DNA of 64,000 nt, taken from Methanobacterium_D sp040373355 (GTDB lineage: Archaea; Methanobacteriota; Methanobacteria; Methanobacteriales; Methanobacteriaceae). Positions 17,809-26,606 of the stretch are shown in pieces. The first letter of the stretch is position 1. Every line of letters starts with the position of its first letter. A program made the position numbers and the translations under genes. The notes beneath the pieces are model-generated. The model was not told where the DNA came from and searched no databases. It worked only from the letters and a program-made list of their open reading frames with translations. The stretch covers positions 1,276,001 through 1,340,000 of the forward strand of contig NZ_CP166866.1 in the NCBI RefSeq assembly GCF_047495555.1, read 5' to 3'.

Positions 17809-18666
17809 TCATTTAGCCAAATTAATGTTTTTTAAGTTTGATTGAAAAGATCTGGCAACTATTGGATTTGCAGCAATTTCTGGTATTCCTAAATCTTTCA
17901 GAACCATTTTACAAAATTTTAATGTATCCAAATTTGAGTTTTCATTAGATATTTTATCAACCGATAACTGAATTTGTTTTAGATAATTTATACCTTCATC
18001 AATGACTTTATACGTGTCATTACCTTCTTTAGGTTCATCCCATGCAGATAATAAAACATTGATGCCTTCTATTTCCCTTAATTTTTTAATTGATTGGATT
18101 GATTCATTAGGATCATCATAGATGGGTAAATCTCCCTTAATTGGAATAACATCTCCAGTAATGAGGACTCCTTCTCTTTCAATTAGAAGAGATATAGATC
18201 CTTTAGAATGGCCTGGAGTATGAATCACTTTTAAAATTATTTCATTTCCTAAATTTATTATATCTCTATCTTCTATAATTTCATCAACATCAACAGATCC
18301 TTCAACAAGGGAGTGGAAATTGGGCACAGGGCGCTCTTTAGCCTGTAAATCTATATTTTCAATCCATGATTTTTCCCCAAGATGTGCTGCTACTTTACAG
18401 TTTGATTTTTCTTTAATAGATTTAGCTGATCCAATATGATCTGGATGAGAATGGGTTAAAATCATCAAAGAGATATCTCCTGACTTTAAACCAATTTTTT
18501 CCATATAATCAAAAATCACACCTTCTGAAGATATTACGCCACTGTCAATTAAGCATATTTGTTTTCCAGTTATCAAATAAGAATATACGAACCTTTCAAG
18601 TATTCCAGAATCTGTTTTAACTTGAAAAGGAATCTTTATTGCGTGTACATTTTCTATAATTTGCAT
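17809..18666 (-). CDS. Metallo-beta-lactamase-fold hydrolase
   Basis: 285 residues. The Zn-binding motif LTHSHPDHIGSAKSI lies near residues 71-85, followed by HTPGHSKGSISL and ITGDVIP, which supply the remaining metal ligands. The order matches glyoxalase-II-like MBL hydrolases. A helical C-terminal part (from about 215) may cap the active site. GGAGAT stands before the ATG. Substrate not identifiable. Convergent with the acetyltransferase; 75 bp before it on the same strand is the isochorismatase-like gene. Confidence 0.8.
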   Translation of the reverse strand: MQIIENVHAIKIPFQVKTDSGILERFVYSYLITGKQICLIDSGVISSEGVIFDYMEKIGLKSGDISLMILTHSHPDHIGSAKSIKEKSNCKVAAHLGEKSWIENIDLQAKERPVPNFHSLVEGSVDVDEIIEDRDIINLGNEIILKVIHTPGHSKGSISLLIEREGVLITGDVIPIKGDLPIYDDPNESIQSIKKLREIEGINVLLSAWDEPKEGNDTYKVIDEGINYLKQIQLSVDKISNENSNLDTLKFCKMVLKDLGIPEIAANPIVARSFQSNLKNINLAK

Positions 18667-18741
18667 TTTAGTATCTCCCTGTGATTTTTTTATTATTTTT
18701 GATTTAAATTTAGAAATATTCCTTTTTGAGAATCCTTATAA

Positions 18742-19296
18742 TTATTCATTTTCTATTTTTTTGATCCAATCATCAGTAGTCATAACTTGGCTAAATTTCA
18801 TTTGTTGAGTAATTAAGATGGCTTTATGAAGCTCTTCGGCACTAATTTCTCCAGCAGAGTTAGAAATATCAAGTGTTCCAGTGGCATCGCTTAAAAATTC
18901 TACATTAAAGCCCATATGCATTGCTTGTCTTGCAGTTGTATCACAGCACATTTGAGTCATGTATCCACAAATTGTAACGGTTTCAGTATTATTTTCTTTA
19001 AGAAAAGACTCTAATTTTGTCTTGGTAAAACTGCATGGCAAATTTTTCTCGATAATTATATCATAATGTCTCTTAAGCACTTCTTCATGAATTTCATTTT
19101 CATAGCTACCTTTTTTAAAAGTAGAAGCATCTTTCCCGGGATTCGAGTGCTGAACTAGAATTACAGGAATTTTATTTTTGTTAGCTGATTCAATTACTTT
19201 GAGAATATTTTGGAAACTATTAGAGGGATAGGTTATCGGTAATTTTCCGGTGAAATATTCATTCTGTACATCTATTACAAGTAATGCTCTTTTCAT
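18742..19296 (-). CDS. Isochorismatase-family cysteine hydrolase
   Basis: 184 residues from the ATG at 19296; a second in-frame ATG three codons earlier (19305) is possible, but the family begins at KRALLVIDVQN. Catalytic triad candidates: Asp8 in VIDVQNEYF, a Lys in IIEKNLPCSF and Cys in CGYMTQMCCDTTARQAMHMGF with the cis-peptide region before it. The family includes nicotinamidases and many amide hydrolases of unknown substrate. Divergent from the methyltransferase gene with about 55 bp between. Confidence 0.82.
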   Translation of the reverse strand: MKRALLVIDVQNEYFTGKLPITYPSNSFQNILKVIESANKNKIPVILVQHSNPGKDASTFKKGSYENEIHEEVLKRHYDIIIEKNLPCSFTKTKLESFLKENNTETVTICGYMTQMCCDTTARQAMHMGFNVEFLSDATGTLDISNSAGEISAEELHKAILITQQMKFSQVMTTDDWIKKIENE

Positions 19297-19351
19297 AATC
19301 TTCATATCTGATGATTACAAATATTAATTTAATCCAAGTTTGAGGAAAATA

Positions 19352-19993
19352 ATGAAAACTTCTCGTCAGGAAAAATATTGGGATAAAGTAGCCGAGGAAA
19401 AAGAATTTCCAACTCCTTTTCAAATAGCTGAGTTTAAGAAATATGTTTCAAAGGAAATGAATATCCTTGATGTTGGGTGCGGATATGGAAGAACCTTAAA
19501 TGAACTTCATAATGACGGATTTAAGAATTTAACTGGCATTGACTATTCTCAAGGTATGATAAAAAGAGGATTACGATTGCATCCTTACTTAAAGCTAATA
19601 AAAAACGATGGAAAAAGAATTCCATTTTCAGATAATGAATTTGATGCTGTGTTACTTATTGCTGTATTAACCTCCATTTATAAAGATGAGGATCAAATGA
19701 ATTTAATTTCAGAGATTTTACGGGTTTTAAAAGATGGTGGTGTTTTATATATAAATGATTATTTAATAAATCAAGATGAAAGGAATATTAATCGTTATAA
19801 TGAATACAAAGAGAAATATGGAACATATGGTGTTTTTGAACTTCCTGAGGGTGCAGTTTTTAGACATCATAAACGTGAGCATATTTTAAAATTAACTGAG
19901 GATTTTAAAAAACTTGTATTTGAGAATAAAGTATATGATACAATGAATGGAAATAAATCCAATGGTTTTTATTATATTGGAAGAAAGAAGTAA
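19352..19993 (+). CDS. SAM-dependent class I methyltransferase
   Basis: 213 residues. Motif I is NILDVGCGYGRTLNEL (about 36-51), the acidic strand end LTGIDYS follows, then DAVLLIAVLTSIY and LRVLKDGGVLYINDYL. It belongs to the Methyltransf_11 type acting on small molecules; the substrate is unknown. Starts at the ATG at 19352 after GAGGAAA; the TTG four codons upstream overlaps that site. The C-terminal part (HKREHILKL) shows no domain I can name. Confidence 0.8.
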   Translation: MKTSRQEKYWDKVAEEKEFPTPFQIAEFKKYVSKEMNILDVGCGYGRTLNELHNDGFKNLTGIDYSQGMIKRGLRLHPYLKLIKNDGKRIPFSDNEFDAVLLIAVLTSIYKDEDQMNLISEILRVLKDGGVLYINDYLINQDERNINRYNEYKEKYGTYGVFELPEGAVFRHHKREHILKLTEDFKKLVFENKVYDTMNGNKSNGFYYIGRKK

Positions 19994-20003
19994 AGTTACT
20001 TTA

Positions 20004-20576
20004 TTAATGCCCAATTGTTTTAATCCAATCCTTTTTTAATAAAGAGTAAATATTTTCATCCCAATACTTACCATTCCAGTATCCATATTCTCTAAGCATT
20101 CCTTCTTTTTTAAAACCAAATTTTTTAAGTAAATTAATTGATGAAAGAGCTTCTGGAACTGTAAATGCTTCGATACGGTTTAATTTCATGCTATTAAAAC
20201 CATATCTAATTACTTCTTTAACTGCCTCACTGGCATATCCGTTTCCCCAGTATTTCCTTCCTAGCTCATACCCTATTTCTCCTCTGGAACTCTTTTTAAC
20301 ATGAGTATTATAACCGCAGGTTCCAATGACTTCATTGGTTTTTCTAAGTACAATAGCCCATCTTATACCTTCTTTACTTTTATAAAGGCTATGTAGTACT
20401 CTTATCATGCCCATAGACTGTTCAATAGTTTTAAAAGTAGTTACATTAAGATATTTAGTAACTTCAGGGTCTGACCAATATTCAAATAATATCTGGACAT
20501 CTTTTAATGATATTTCTCGTAAAAAAAGTCTTTTAGTGTATATTTCTGGAAAATAATCATTTCTAGATTTATTCAT
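20004..20576 (-). CDS. RimJ/RimL-type GNAT acetyltransferase
   Basis: 190 residues of the Acetyltransf_3 type. N-terminal YTKRLFLREISLKDV, then EIGYELGRKYWGNGYASEAVKEVIRYGF (acetyl-CoA site, about 112-139) and LNRIEAFTVPEALSSINLLKKFGFKKEGMLREY, the classical RimJ-like ending. Members acetylate ribosomal-protein N-termini or other amines. Last of three same-strand genes spaced by about 10 bp (alpha/beta hydrolase, SGNH hydrolase, this one), each with a good GAGG-type site, hence an operon. Confidence 0.85.
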   Translation of the reverse strand: MNKSRNDYFPEIYTKRLFLREISLKDVQILFEYWSDPEVTKYLNVTTFKTIEQSMGMIRVLHSLYKSKEGIRWAIVLRKTNEVIGTCGYNTHVKKSSRGEIGYELGRKYWGNGYASEAVKEVIRYGFNSMKLNRIEAFTVPEALSSINLLKKFGFKKEGMLREYGYWNGKYWDENIYSLLKKDWIKTIGH

Positions 20577-20585
20577 TTAATTTCC

Positions 20586-21236
20586 TCATAATTTATTTAA
20601 GGGTTTTTTTAGGATTTCTGATATTTTAAGCCCTAATTTGATATGTTCATTGGAATCAAGGTGAATTCCATCACTTTTACTTGGCATTACAACCTTTGAA
20701 GCATCAAAAAATAAGATTACAAATTCTTCTGCAACTTGTTTATAATATTGACTTAATTGGAGTGATTTTAATTCTCCTCCATCAAATTCATCTTTAAAAT
20801 TATGTAATTTTGTATTAGTTAGTTCTCTTATATGTGGTGGTGAAATCAATAATATCTGTGGAGAATTCTTATCTGGTCCAGTTTCGCTTTTAAGAATGAT
20901 ATTTATTAGAACGCGAATTCCTTGGGCTATTTCAGATGCAGAGAGCGAGAAACGATTTTTAAGGTCGTTAGTACCTAAAAATAAAATTACAATTTCAATT
21001 GGCTTATGGGATGAAAGACATGGCAGTAAATAGTTCATGCCATTTTTATAACTACCATGGGAAGGATCATCCCATATGGTTGTTCTTCCATTTAGTCCTT
21101 CTTCAATTATATAATAATTATTTCCTAAATTATTCCTTAAAACACCAGTCCATCGTTCATTAATGTCTATACGTTTACCTGTTTCTGGTTGATATCCCCA
21201 GGTAAGTGAGTCACCGTAACAGAGAATTGTTTTCAT
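20586..21236 (-). CDS. SGNH/GDSL hydrolase (arylesterase-like)
   Basis: 216 residues. Block I is CYGDSLTWGYQPETG with the nucleophile Ser10; the block III GTNDLKNRF and the C-terminal DGIHLDSNEH (catalytic Asp and His) complete the triad. This subfamily resembles bacterial aryl- and thioesterases. There is no signal peptide, so it acts inside the cell. Middle gene of a three-gene operon with an esterase and an acetyltransferase, which suggests removal and addition of acyl groups on a common small molecule, but this is only inference. Confidence 0.85.
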   Translation of the reverse strand: MKTILCYGDSLTWGYQPETGKRIDINERWTGVLRNNLGNNYYIIEEGLNGRTTIWDDPSHGSYKNGMNYLLPCLSSHKPIEIVILFLGTNDLKNRFSLSASEIAQGIRVLINIILKSETGPDKNSPQILLISPPHIRELTNTKLHNFKDEFDGGELKSLQLSQYYKQVAEEFVILFFDASKVVMPSKSDGIHLDSNEHIKLGLKISEILKKPLNKL

Positions 21237-21246
21237 TTATAAACCT

Positions 21247-22137
21247 CTATTCATTTAAAAGATTTTTTATGTATGTTCCTGCACTATCAATGGCGTTTTG
21301 TCCTTCTTCAATGCAGGATGAAAAAATCTGGAATGAATGGAACATATCCTTCCAAAGTTCAAAACTTATTTCAACTGAAGATTCTTTTGCTTTTTTATGG
21401 AATTTTATAACATCATCTAAAAGGAGTTCATGACTTCCCACCTGTAATAAAATTGGCGGTAATCCGCCTAAATCACTATAAAGTGGAGATGCTAATGGAT
21501 ACACAGGATTTTTACCCTTAAGATAAACTTTTTTTAAATTAAGGAGTCTTTTTCGTGTAATCCAATCTTTTCCGCCATTTGTTACTATGGAATGGCCTTG
21601 AAATAGCATATCTACAGCAGGGGACATGCAAACTGCACCTAATGGTAGTTCAATATTTTTCTGTTTTAGGTATAAGAGTATAGATAATGTAAGAGTCCCT
21701 CCAGCAGATATTCCACATAAAATAATATTAGATGGTTTAATACCTTTTTTAAGAAGCCATAAGTAAGATATAAGACAGTCTTCTAAAGCAGCAGGGAATT
21801 TATGTTCTGGAGCAAGTCTATAATCAATACTTAAAACAGGTAAATTTGAGGCTGCTGATATTTTGCCGCATAAATCCAAATGGTCGTTAGTAGAACCTAT
21901 TGTAAAATCGCCTCCATGAAAAAAGAGTATTATATTATCTTTATTTACTCCTTCTGTGTAAATTTTAAAAGCACTAATATCTTCAATTTCTTGTTTTTTA
22001 ACAATTAAATTTTGATTAGAACTAAATTTTAAGTAAAGGTTCTCAAAATCTTTTCTAAGCTGGAAAATATTTCCCTGACTTAATGAAATGTTTCTATTAA
22101 TTATTTTAAGTACTTTACGAGCTTCAGAATCACTCAT
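21247..22137 (-). CDS. Alpha/beta hydrolase, HSL-type esterase
   Basis: 296 residues. Oxyanion-hole motif FFHGGDFTIGS (near residue 76), nucleophile elbow CGISAGGTLTL (near 143) and late motifs PPILLQVGSHELLLDD and DMFHSFQIF with the Asp and His of the triad: the hormone-sensitive-lipase group. No signal peptide. First gene of the operon with the SGNH hydrolase and the RimJ-like transferase. The true substrate is unknown. Confidence 0.85.
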   Translation of the reverse strand: MSDSEARKVLKIINRNISLSQGNIFQLRKDFENLYLKFSSNQNLIVKKQEIEDISAFKIYTEGVNKDNIILFFHGGDFTIGSTNDHLDLCGKISAASNLPVLSIDYRLAPEHKFPAALEDCLISYLWLLKKGIKPSNIILCGISAGGTLTLSILLYLKQKNIELPLGAVCMSPAVDMLFQGHSIVTNGGKDWITRKRLLNLKKVYLKGKNPVYPLASPLYSDLGGLPPILLQVGSHELLLDDVIKFHKKAKESSVEISFELWKDMFHSFQIFSSCIEEGQNAIDSAGTYIKNLLNE

Positions 22138-22275
22138 AGCATCCCTTTTTTCATTTATATTTATTTTTAATTACCATATTTATTTTAGAGCAATTATAAA
22201 TAATTTTTATTTTGATTAAATACTTTCCTCATGCTCTCATTACTTTTTTATTTAATCAGGGGAATATATATTTAC

Positions 22276-23445
22276 ATGATTAAAGGTAAAAGAGCTTACC
22301 TAAAAAAGCTTACTTCTAACCTCAATGTTAAATCAGTAGATGTAGAAAGAGAGCTTGACGGCAGTACGCCCCCAGCAGTATTTATTGGAAGCTGGAATTA
22401 TCCTAAAGTGTATGCTGGACCTATGATAGCACCTTTACAAGGAGATACTGCAATTATGGACATGCCAGAGTCATGGATTCCGGAACAAAAGACTCAGGAA
22501 GATATTATTGGTTACAGATTAAGTCTTGTAAGGGGAAAACAGATAGTAGGGATACAAGATATTGAAAATTCATTTGTTGAAAAGCTCCAGGAAATATCTC
22601 TTTCATCAAAATCCATTGAAAGTGAAGCGGAATTTGGAAGCCGTCCGCGTGGGCTCTCTTTTACTGATGAAGCCGCTCCTCATGGCCCCAGTGCTTTAAT
22701 TGAAAAATTTGACATAGAAAGTGTTAAATGGGACCGGGAACTGGAAAAAGTTTATTATGACACTGATTTTAGAGCTGCTGAAGCAGTTTTAGATCTTCAC
22801 AGCAAGGAAGTACCCTTTTCCAATATACAGAAAGCATTTTCTGTTGGAACAATGGGAGTTGGGAAAAATAGAAAATTGGTACCAACTCGCTGGTCTATAA
22901 CTGCATGTGATACAATAGTGGCTGATAATTTACTTAAAGAAATCAGAAATTACGATATATTAGACACATACAGAGTTTATGAATTCAGCAGCCTAAATAA
23001 CTATTATGCAGTGCTTCTACTTCCAATGGAATGGCAATATGAGTGGATTGAGGCATTTTTACATGTTTTGGGCAGGGAAGAAATTATATTTGCTGATCAT
23101 GAGTTGAATGGGGGCAAAAAAGAATACTCGTGTGTTGGAGGATGTTATTATACCTGTAAAATGGCTGTTCTTGAAGCATTAGCACGGGAGAAAAAACAGG
23201 CAGGGGCAATTGTTTTAAGAGAAGCTTATAATGGATATGTACCTCTTGGAGTTTTTAACGTTAGGGAAAACGTTAGAAGTGCAATGAACGAGATTCCACG
23301 TGAATTTGAAGATATGAAAACAGCTTTAAACTACCTTGAATCTAAATTAAAACTTCCTATGGATAAATTCAAAGAAACAAGTACTCTTCTTCAAGATTTA
23401 ATGAGGTCCAGACAGATGACTCTGGATAGCTTTTTTAAGGCTTGA
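22276..23445 (+). CDS. Nre-family DNA repair protein with PCNA-binding tail
   Basis: 389 residues matching the archaeal Nre family. Seen: PAVFIGSWNYPKVYAGPM near residue 33, the conserved GSRPRGLSFTDEAAPHGPSA, KLVPTRWSITACDT, and at the very C-terminus QMTLDSFF, a PIP-box by which Nre proteins of haloarchaea bind PCNA and act in repair of alkylation or mitomycin damage. The N-terminus lacks the Cys-rich segment I expect in many members. Start: ATG at 22276 with AGGGGA about 14 bases upstream; an ATG 15 codons earlier would add a hydrophobic tail and is less likely. Confidence 0.8.
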   Translation: MIKGKRAYLKKLTSNLNVKSVDVERELDGSTPPAVFIGSWNYPKVYAGPMIAPLQGDTAIMDMPESWIPEQKTQEDIIGYRLSLVRGKQIVGIQDIENSFVEKLQEISLSSKSIESEAEFGSRPRGLSFTDEAAPHGPSALIEKFDIESVKWDRELEKVYYDTDFRAAEAVLDLHSKEVPFSNIQKAFSVGTMGVGKNRKLVPTRWSITACDTIVADNLLKEIRNYDILDTYRVYEFSSLNNYYAVLLLPMEWQYEWIEAFLHVLGREEIIFADHELNGGKKEYSCVGGCYYTCKMAVLEALAREKKQAGAIVLREAYNGYVPLGVFNVRENVRSAMNEIPREFEDMKTALNYLESKLKLPMDKFKETSTLLQDLMRSRQMTLDSFFKA

Positions 23446-23509
23446 ATCTAATATTAGGTAGGGTAAATTAATTATTAAATTTGATATTGATAAAATAAGG
23501 ATGATTCTA

Positions 23510-24481
23510 TTGCAGTTACATTTTAAAAAACCATCAAAAGAAACTATTACAGCAATGACTGAAGCTGCATCTCAAATTGATTCTAAAATTAAACAAAATT
23601 ATATTAGATCTGCTGAAAATGAAATAAGGAAAACCACAGGACATGAATATGTAAAAGTCTTAAATAGTGGAAATTCAGCTATCTTAGCTGCAATGAGTTC
23701 TTTTAAGAATAAGATACTAATTCCTGATCAGGGAGGATGGACTGGATTTAAAAATGCTGCTGAATTTTTAGGTATTGAAACTTTAGAAGTACCTACGGAA
23801 CTTGGAATTATTAATCCTGATACTTTAGAGGTATTCATTGATGATTATCAGCCTGAAGCTCTTTTTATCACAAGTTTTGCAGGCTATATTGCTGAACAAC
23901 CAGTTAAAGAGTTATTTAATGTATGCGATAGTAATGACATAGTTCTGATTGAAGATGCATCTGGTGGAATTGGCGATTCGCAAAAAAAGCTTGCAAATGG
24001 AAACCATGCACATATAATAGTAGCTTCTACTGGTTCTCCTAAAATAGTAAACGTTGGAAGCGGAGGATTTATTTCTACTAATCAAAATGAATTTTTTAGA
24101 AACTCAAAATTTCTTTTAAAGTCTTTAAAAGCAGATCCAGTAACATGTGCTGGAATTGCTGAAGAAATAAAAAATGCACCTAATATTTTAAACCAAACTA
24201 TAAATTCAAGTTTATATATCAAAAAAGAGCTTGGAAATACTATTCATCTTCATAAAAGAGGAATTTCAGTGGCATTAGAAACCGATGATCCTAAAAAAAC
24301 AGGATATTTATTAAGAAATGCACTAAGAGCAGATGGAAGAAGTATCATTACGGTCTGTCCTAGATATGAACGTTTACTTATTGATGCTGTTTGTATTGAA
24401 GTTAAAAATCTTGATGTGAGTTGCATGGAAATGAATACTACCAACGAAATTATCCAAATAATTAGAGACATAATGAATTAG
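23510..24481 (+). CDS. DegT/DnrJ-type PLP-dependent enzyme
   Basis: 323 residues with the fold-type I layout of DegT/DnrJ/EryC1 aminotransferases: LNSGNSAILAAMSSF (cofactor phosphate loop), IPDQGGWTGFKNAAEFLGIE, LIEDASGGIG (Asp for the pyridine N) and STGSPKIVNVGSGGFIST with the candidate PLP Lys. The protein is shorter than typical (about 370), ending early in the small domain, and its substrate is unknown. A GGATGAT site stands before a TTG at 23510; reading from the ATG at 23501 would use that site as coding sequence. Follows nre by 64 bp. Confidence 0.65.
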   Translation: MQLHFKKPSKETITAMTEAASQIDSKIKQNYIRSAENEIRKTTGHEYVKVLNSGNSAILAAMSSFKNKILIPDQGGWTGFKNAAEFLGIETLEVPTELGIINPDTLEVFIDDYQPEALFITSFAGYIAEQPVKELFNVCDSNDIVLIEDASGGIGDSQKKLANGNHAHIIVASTGSPKIVNVGSGGFISTNQNEFFRNSKFLLKSLKADPVTCAGIAEEIKNAPNILNQTINSSLYIKKELGNTIHLHKRGISVALETDDPKKTGYLLRNALRADGRSIITVCPRYERLLIDAVCIEVKNLDVSCMEMNTTNEIIQIIRDIMN

Positions 24482-24487
24482 GGATGC

Positions 24488-24991
24488 TTATGATCCTAGT
24501 ACTAAAAGAGTAGTTTTTTCCATCATAATCTTGCTAATGTTTCCTGCAGCATTTATTTCTGAATCAGATATACCATAGATAGTTTTGAGTTTATTTTCAT
24601 CTGGAATTAAAACTTCATCATCTTTCTTGTCTAATATTTCTTCTACTTTGTCCATGATACCTTCATTACAATCCACTGCCACTAGACAAAGATTCATTTG
24701 GCCTTCTTTCATCCCTAAAATATCAAGTGCTTTTGATATCTGCCTTTGGGCTGATGCACGTACACAAATTTCAAGACCAAGGTCTTTTGCAATATTTTCA
24801 TTTCTTTTAAAAGCATTAATTGCATGAACGGTAGCATGAATAATATGTTCATATCCGGCTATTCCATCAGCATCTAAAAGTTGTAGAGTGCATTTTTTAC
24901 TTATTTCATCTGCTTTCTTTACTAACTTACGGAAATCGGTTACATTATGCTTAAAACCAGCTATCTGGATATCATATTCATTAGATTTCAT
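24488..24991 (-). CDS. KEOPS complex subunit Cgi121
   Basis: 167 residues. Cgi121 binds the Bud32 kinase subunit of KEOPS and the CCA tail of tRNA, aiding t6A modification at position 37. Seen: the N-terminal beta strand IQIAGF, the central LLDADGIAGYEHIIHATVHAINAF and the helix with EICVRASAQRQISKALDILGMKEG, the most conserved stretch of the family. The other KEOPS genes are not in the window. Convergent with the PLP enzyme gene, 6 bp apart. Confidence 0.85.
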   Translation of the reverse strand: MKSNEYDIQIAGFKHNVTDFRKLVKKADEISKKCTLQLLDADGIAGYEHIIHATVHAINAFKRNENIAKDLGLEICVRASAQRQISKALDILGMKEGQMNLCLVAVDCNEGIMDKVEEILDKKDDEVLIPDENKLKTIYGISDSEINAAGNISKIMMEKTTLLVLGS

Positions 24992-25076
24992 TTTTATCCC
25001 ATGTTTTTATATAAATAAACATTGAGCTATAAAATTATTATATATTTAAATAAAAATAAAATAATTAAAGAACAGC

Positions 25077-26579
25077 TTATAGATCGCCTTCTTTAATTTT
25101 CTTAACATTAGTATCGCTTAAAATTTTATTTATACCACTTAAATAAGCTTCTACACTAGCGTTTATAATATCTGGTTGTGTACTTCTTGCTGTAACGACA
25201 TTACCATCATGTCTAAGCTTAACAATAACATCAATCAAAGCATCAGTACCTCCAGTAATTGCATCTACGTGGTATTCTTCAAGCTCGATATCAGCAAAAT
25301 CTTTTATACTTTTCTTGATAGCAACTATTGCAGCGTCTACCGGCCCAATACCGATACCCGCTTCTAATGTTTCAGTATTGTTTATATTAAGCCTTATTGA
25401 TGCAGTTGGAGTAACTTTATTCCCGGATACAATGGTTAATTCTTCAAGCTCTACAACTTTTTCAGCAACTATTCCCAAAACATCTTCTGCAATTGCCTCT
25501 AAATCAATATCTGTGACGCATTTACCCATATCACCAAGTGATTTAACCCTATTGAATATTTGATCGAATTTTTCAGGTTCTACATGTAAATCCATTTCTT
25601 CAAGTCTTTGCTTAAGCGCACTGGTACCTATATGTTTGCCCATAATAAATTTACGCCTGTGACCTACAAGTTCTGGAGTTATGGGTTCATAAGTTTCGGC
25701 TTTTTTAAGTACTCCATCTGCGTGTATTCCAGATTCATGTGCAAATGCGTTTTCACCAACAATGGCTTTATTAGGTTGTAAATAAACTCCTGTCATTCTT
25801 GCAACCATTTTAGAAATTTCATAGAGCATTTCAATCTTTATACTGGTCTTTTGATTGTAAAGTGAGTAAAGAGAAACTACAATTTCTTCTAAAGATGCAT
25901 TTCCAGCTCTTTCACCTATTCCGTTAATTGTACAGTGTACCTGGCTAGCTCCAGCTCTTAAACCTGCAAGTGAGTTTGCAACTGCTAAACCAAAATCATT
26001 ATGGCAGTGAGCACTTAGAGGCACGCCAAGTTTTGAAAGATGATTATAAAAGTCATATGATTTTTCTGGAGTGAGCATTCCAACTGTATCGCATGCGCAA
26101 ATTCTTTTTGCTCCTGCATCTATCCCATCTTTAAATAATTGTGTTAGAAAGTCTAGATCACTTCTTGTGGAATCCTCAGCTGAAAGTTCAACTAATAATC
26201 CGTGATCTACAGCATACTGGACACTATCAAGTGCAAGTGATTTTACTTCTTCCCTTGTTTTCCTTAACTTATGTTCTATATGCAAATCTGATGTTGGAAC
26301 AACCAGGTGGACACTATCTACATTACATTCGAGAGCAGCATCAACATCAACTCTAACAGCCCTTGCAAAACTGCATATTTCAGCATTAAGTCCTTCTGAG
26401 GTAATCTTTTTAATTCCTTCTCTTTCACCAGCTGATGTAATTGCAGAACCGGCTTCAATTACATCTGCGCCTAGTTCATCAAGTTTCATTGCTATTCTAA
26501 GTTTTTCATCTGGAGTTAAAGACACTCCGGGTGTTTGTTCACCATCTCTAAGTGTTGTATCCAATATTCGGGTGTTCAA
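25077..26579 (-). CDS. cimA: (R)-citramalate synthase / isopropylmalate synthase family
   Basis: Condenses acetyl-CoA with a 2-oxo acid: pyruvate for citramalate (isoleucine route), or 2-oxoisovalerate for leucine. 500 residues, N-terminal TIM barrel with LDTTLRDGEQTPGVSL, AHCHNDFGLAVANSLAG and NGIGERAGNASLEE (metal ligands in HCHND), the linker with AFAHESGIHADGVLK, and a C-terminal regulatory LeuA-dimer domain from about residue 370. It resembles MJ1392 CimA more than bacterial LeuA, so I choose citramalate synthase; substrate choice is not provable here. Start TTG at 26579 after GGAATTCC. Confidence 0.78.
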   Translation of the reverse strand: MNTRILDTTLRDGEQTPGVSLTPDEKLRIAMKLDELGADVIEAGSAITSAGEREGIKKITSEGLNAEICSFARAVRVDVDAALECNVDSVHLVVPTSDLHIEHKLRKTREEVKSLALDSVQYAVDHGLLVELSAEDSTRSDLDFLTQLFKDGIDAGAKRICACDTVGMLTPEKSYDFYNHLSKLGVPLSAHCHNDFGLAVANSLAGLRAGASQVHCTINGIGERAGNASLEEIVVSLYSLYNQKTSIKIEMLYEISKMVARMTGVYLQPNKAIVGENAFAHESGIHADGVLKKAETYEPITPELVGHRRKFIMGKHIGTSALKQRLEEMDLHVEPEKFDQIFNRVKSLGDMGKCVTDIDLEAIAEDVLGIVAEKVVELEELTIVSGNKVTPTASIRLNINNTETLEAGIGIGPVDAAIVAIKKSIKDFADIELEEYHVDAITGGTDALIDVIVKLRHDGNVVTARSTQPDIINASVEAYLSGINKILSDTNVKKIKEGDL

Positions 26580-26606
26580 AGGAATTCCTCTTTTGTTTTA
26601 ACTAAA

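Noticed and set aside
23449..23465. TTAGGTAGGG as a further iron box
   Set aside because: Only one half-site (TTAGG) is present with no CCTAA partner at the right spacing, and no TATA box is aligned with it.
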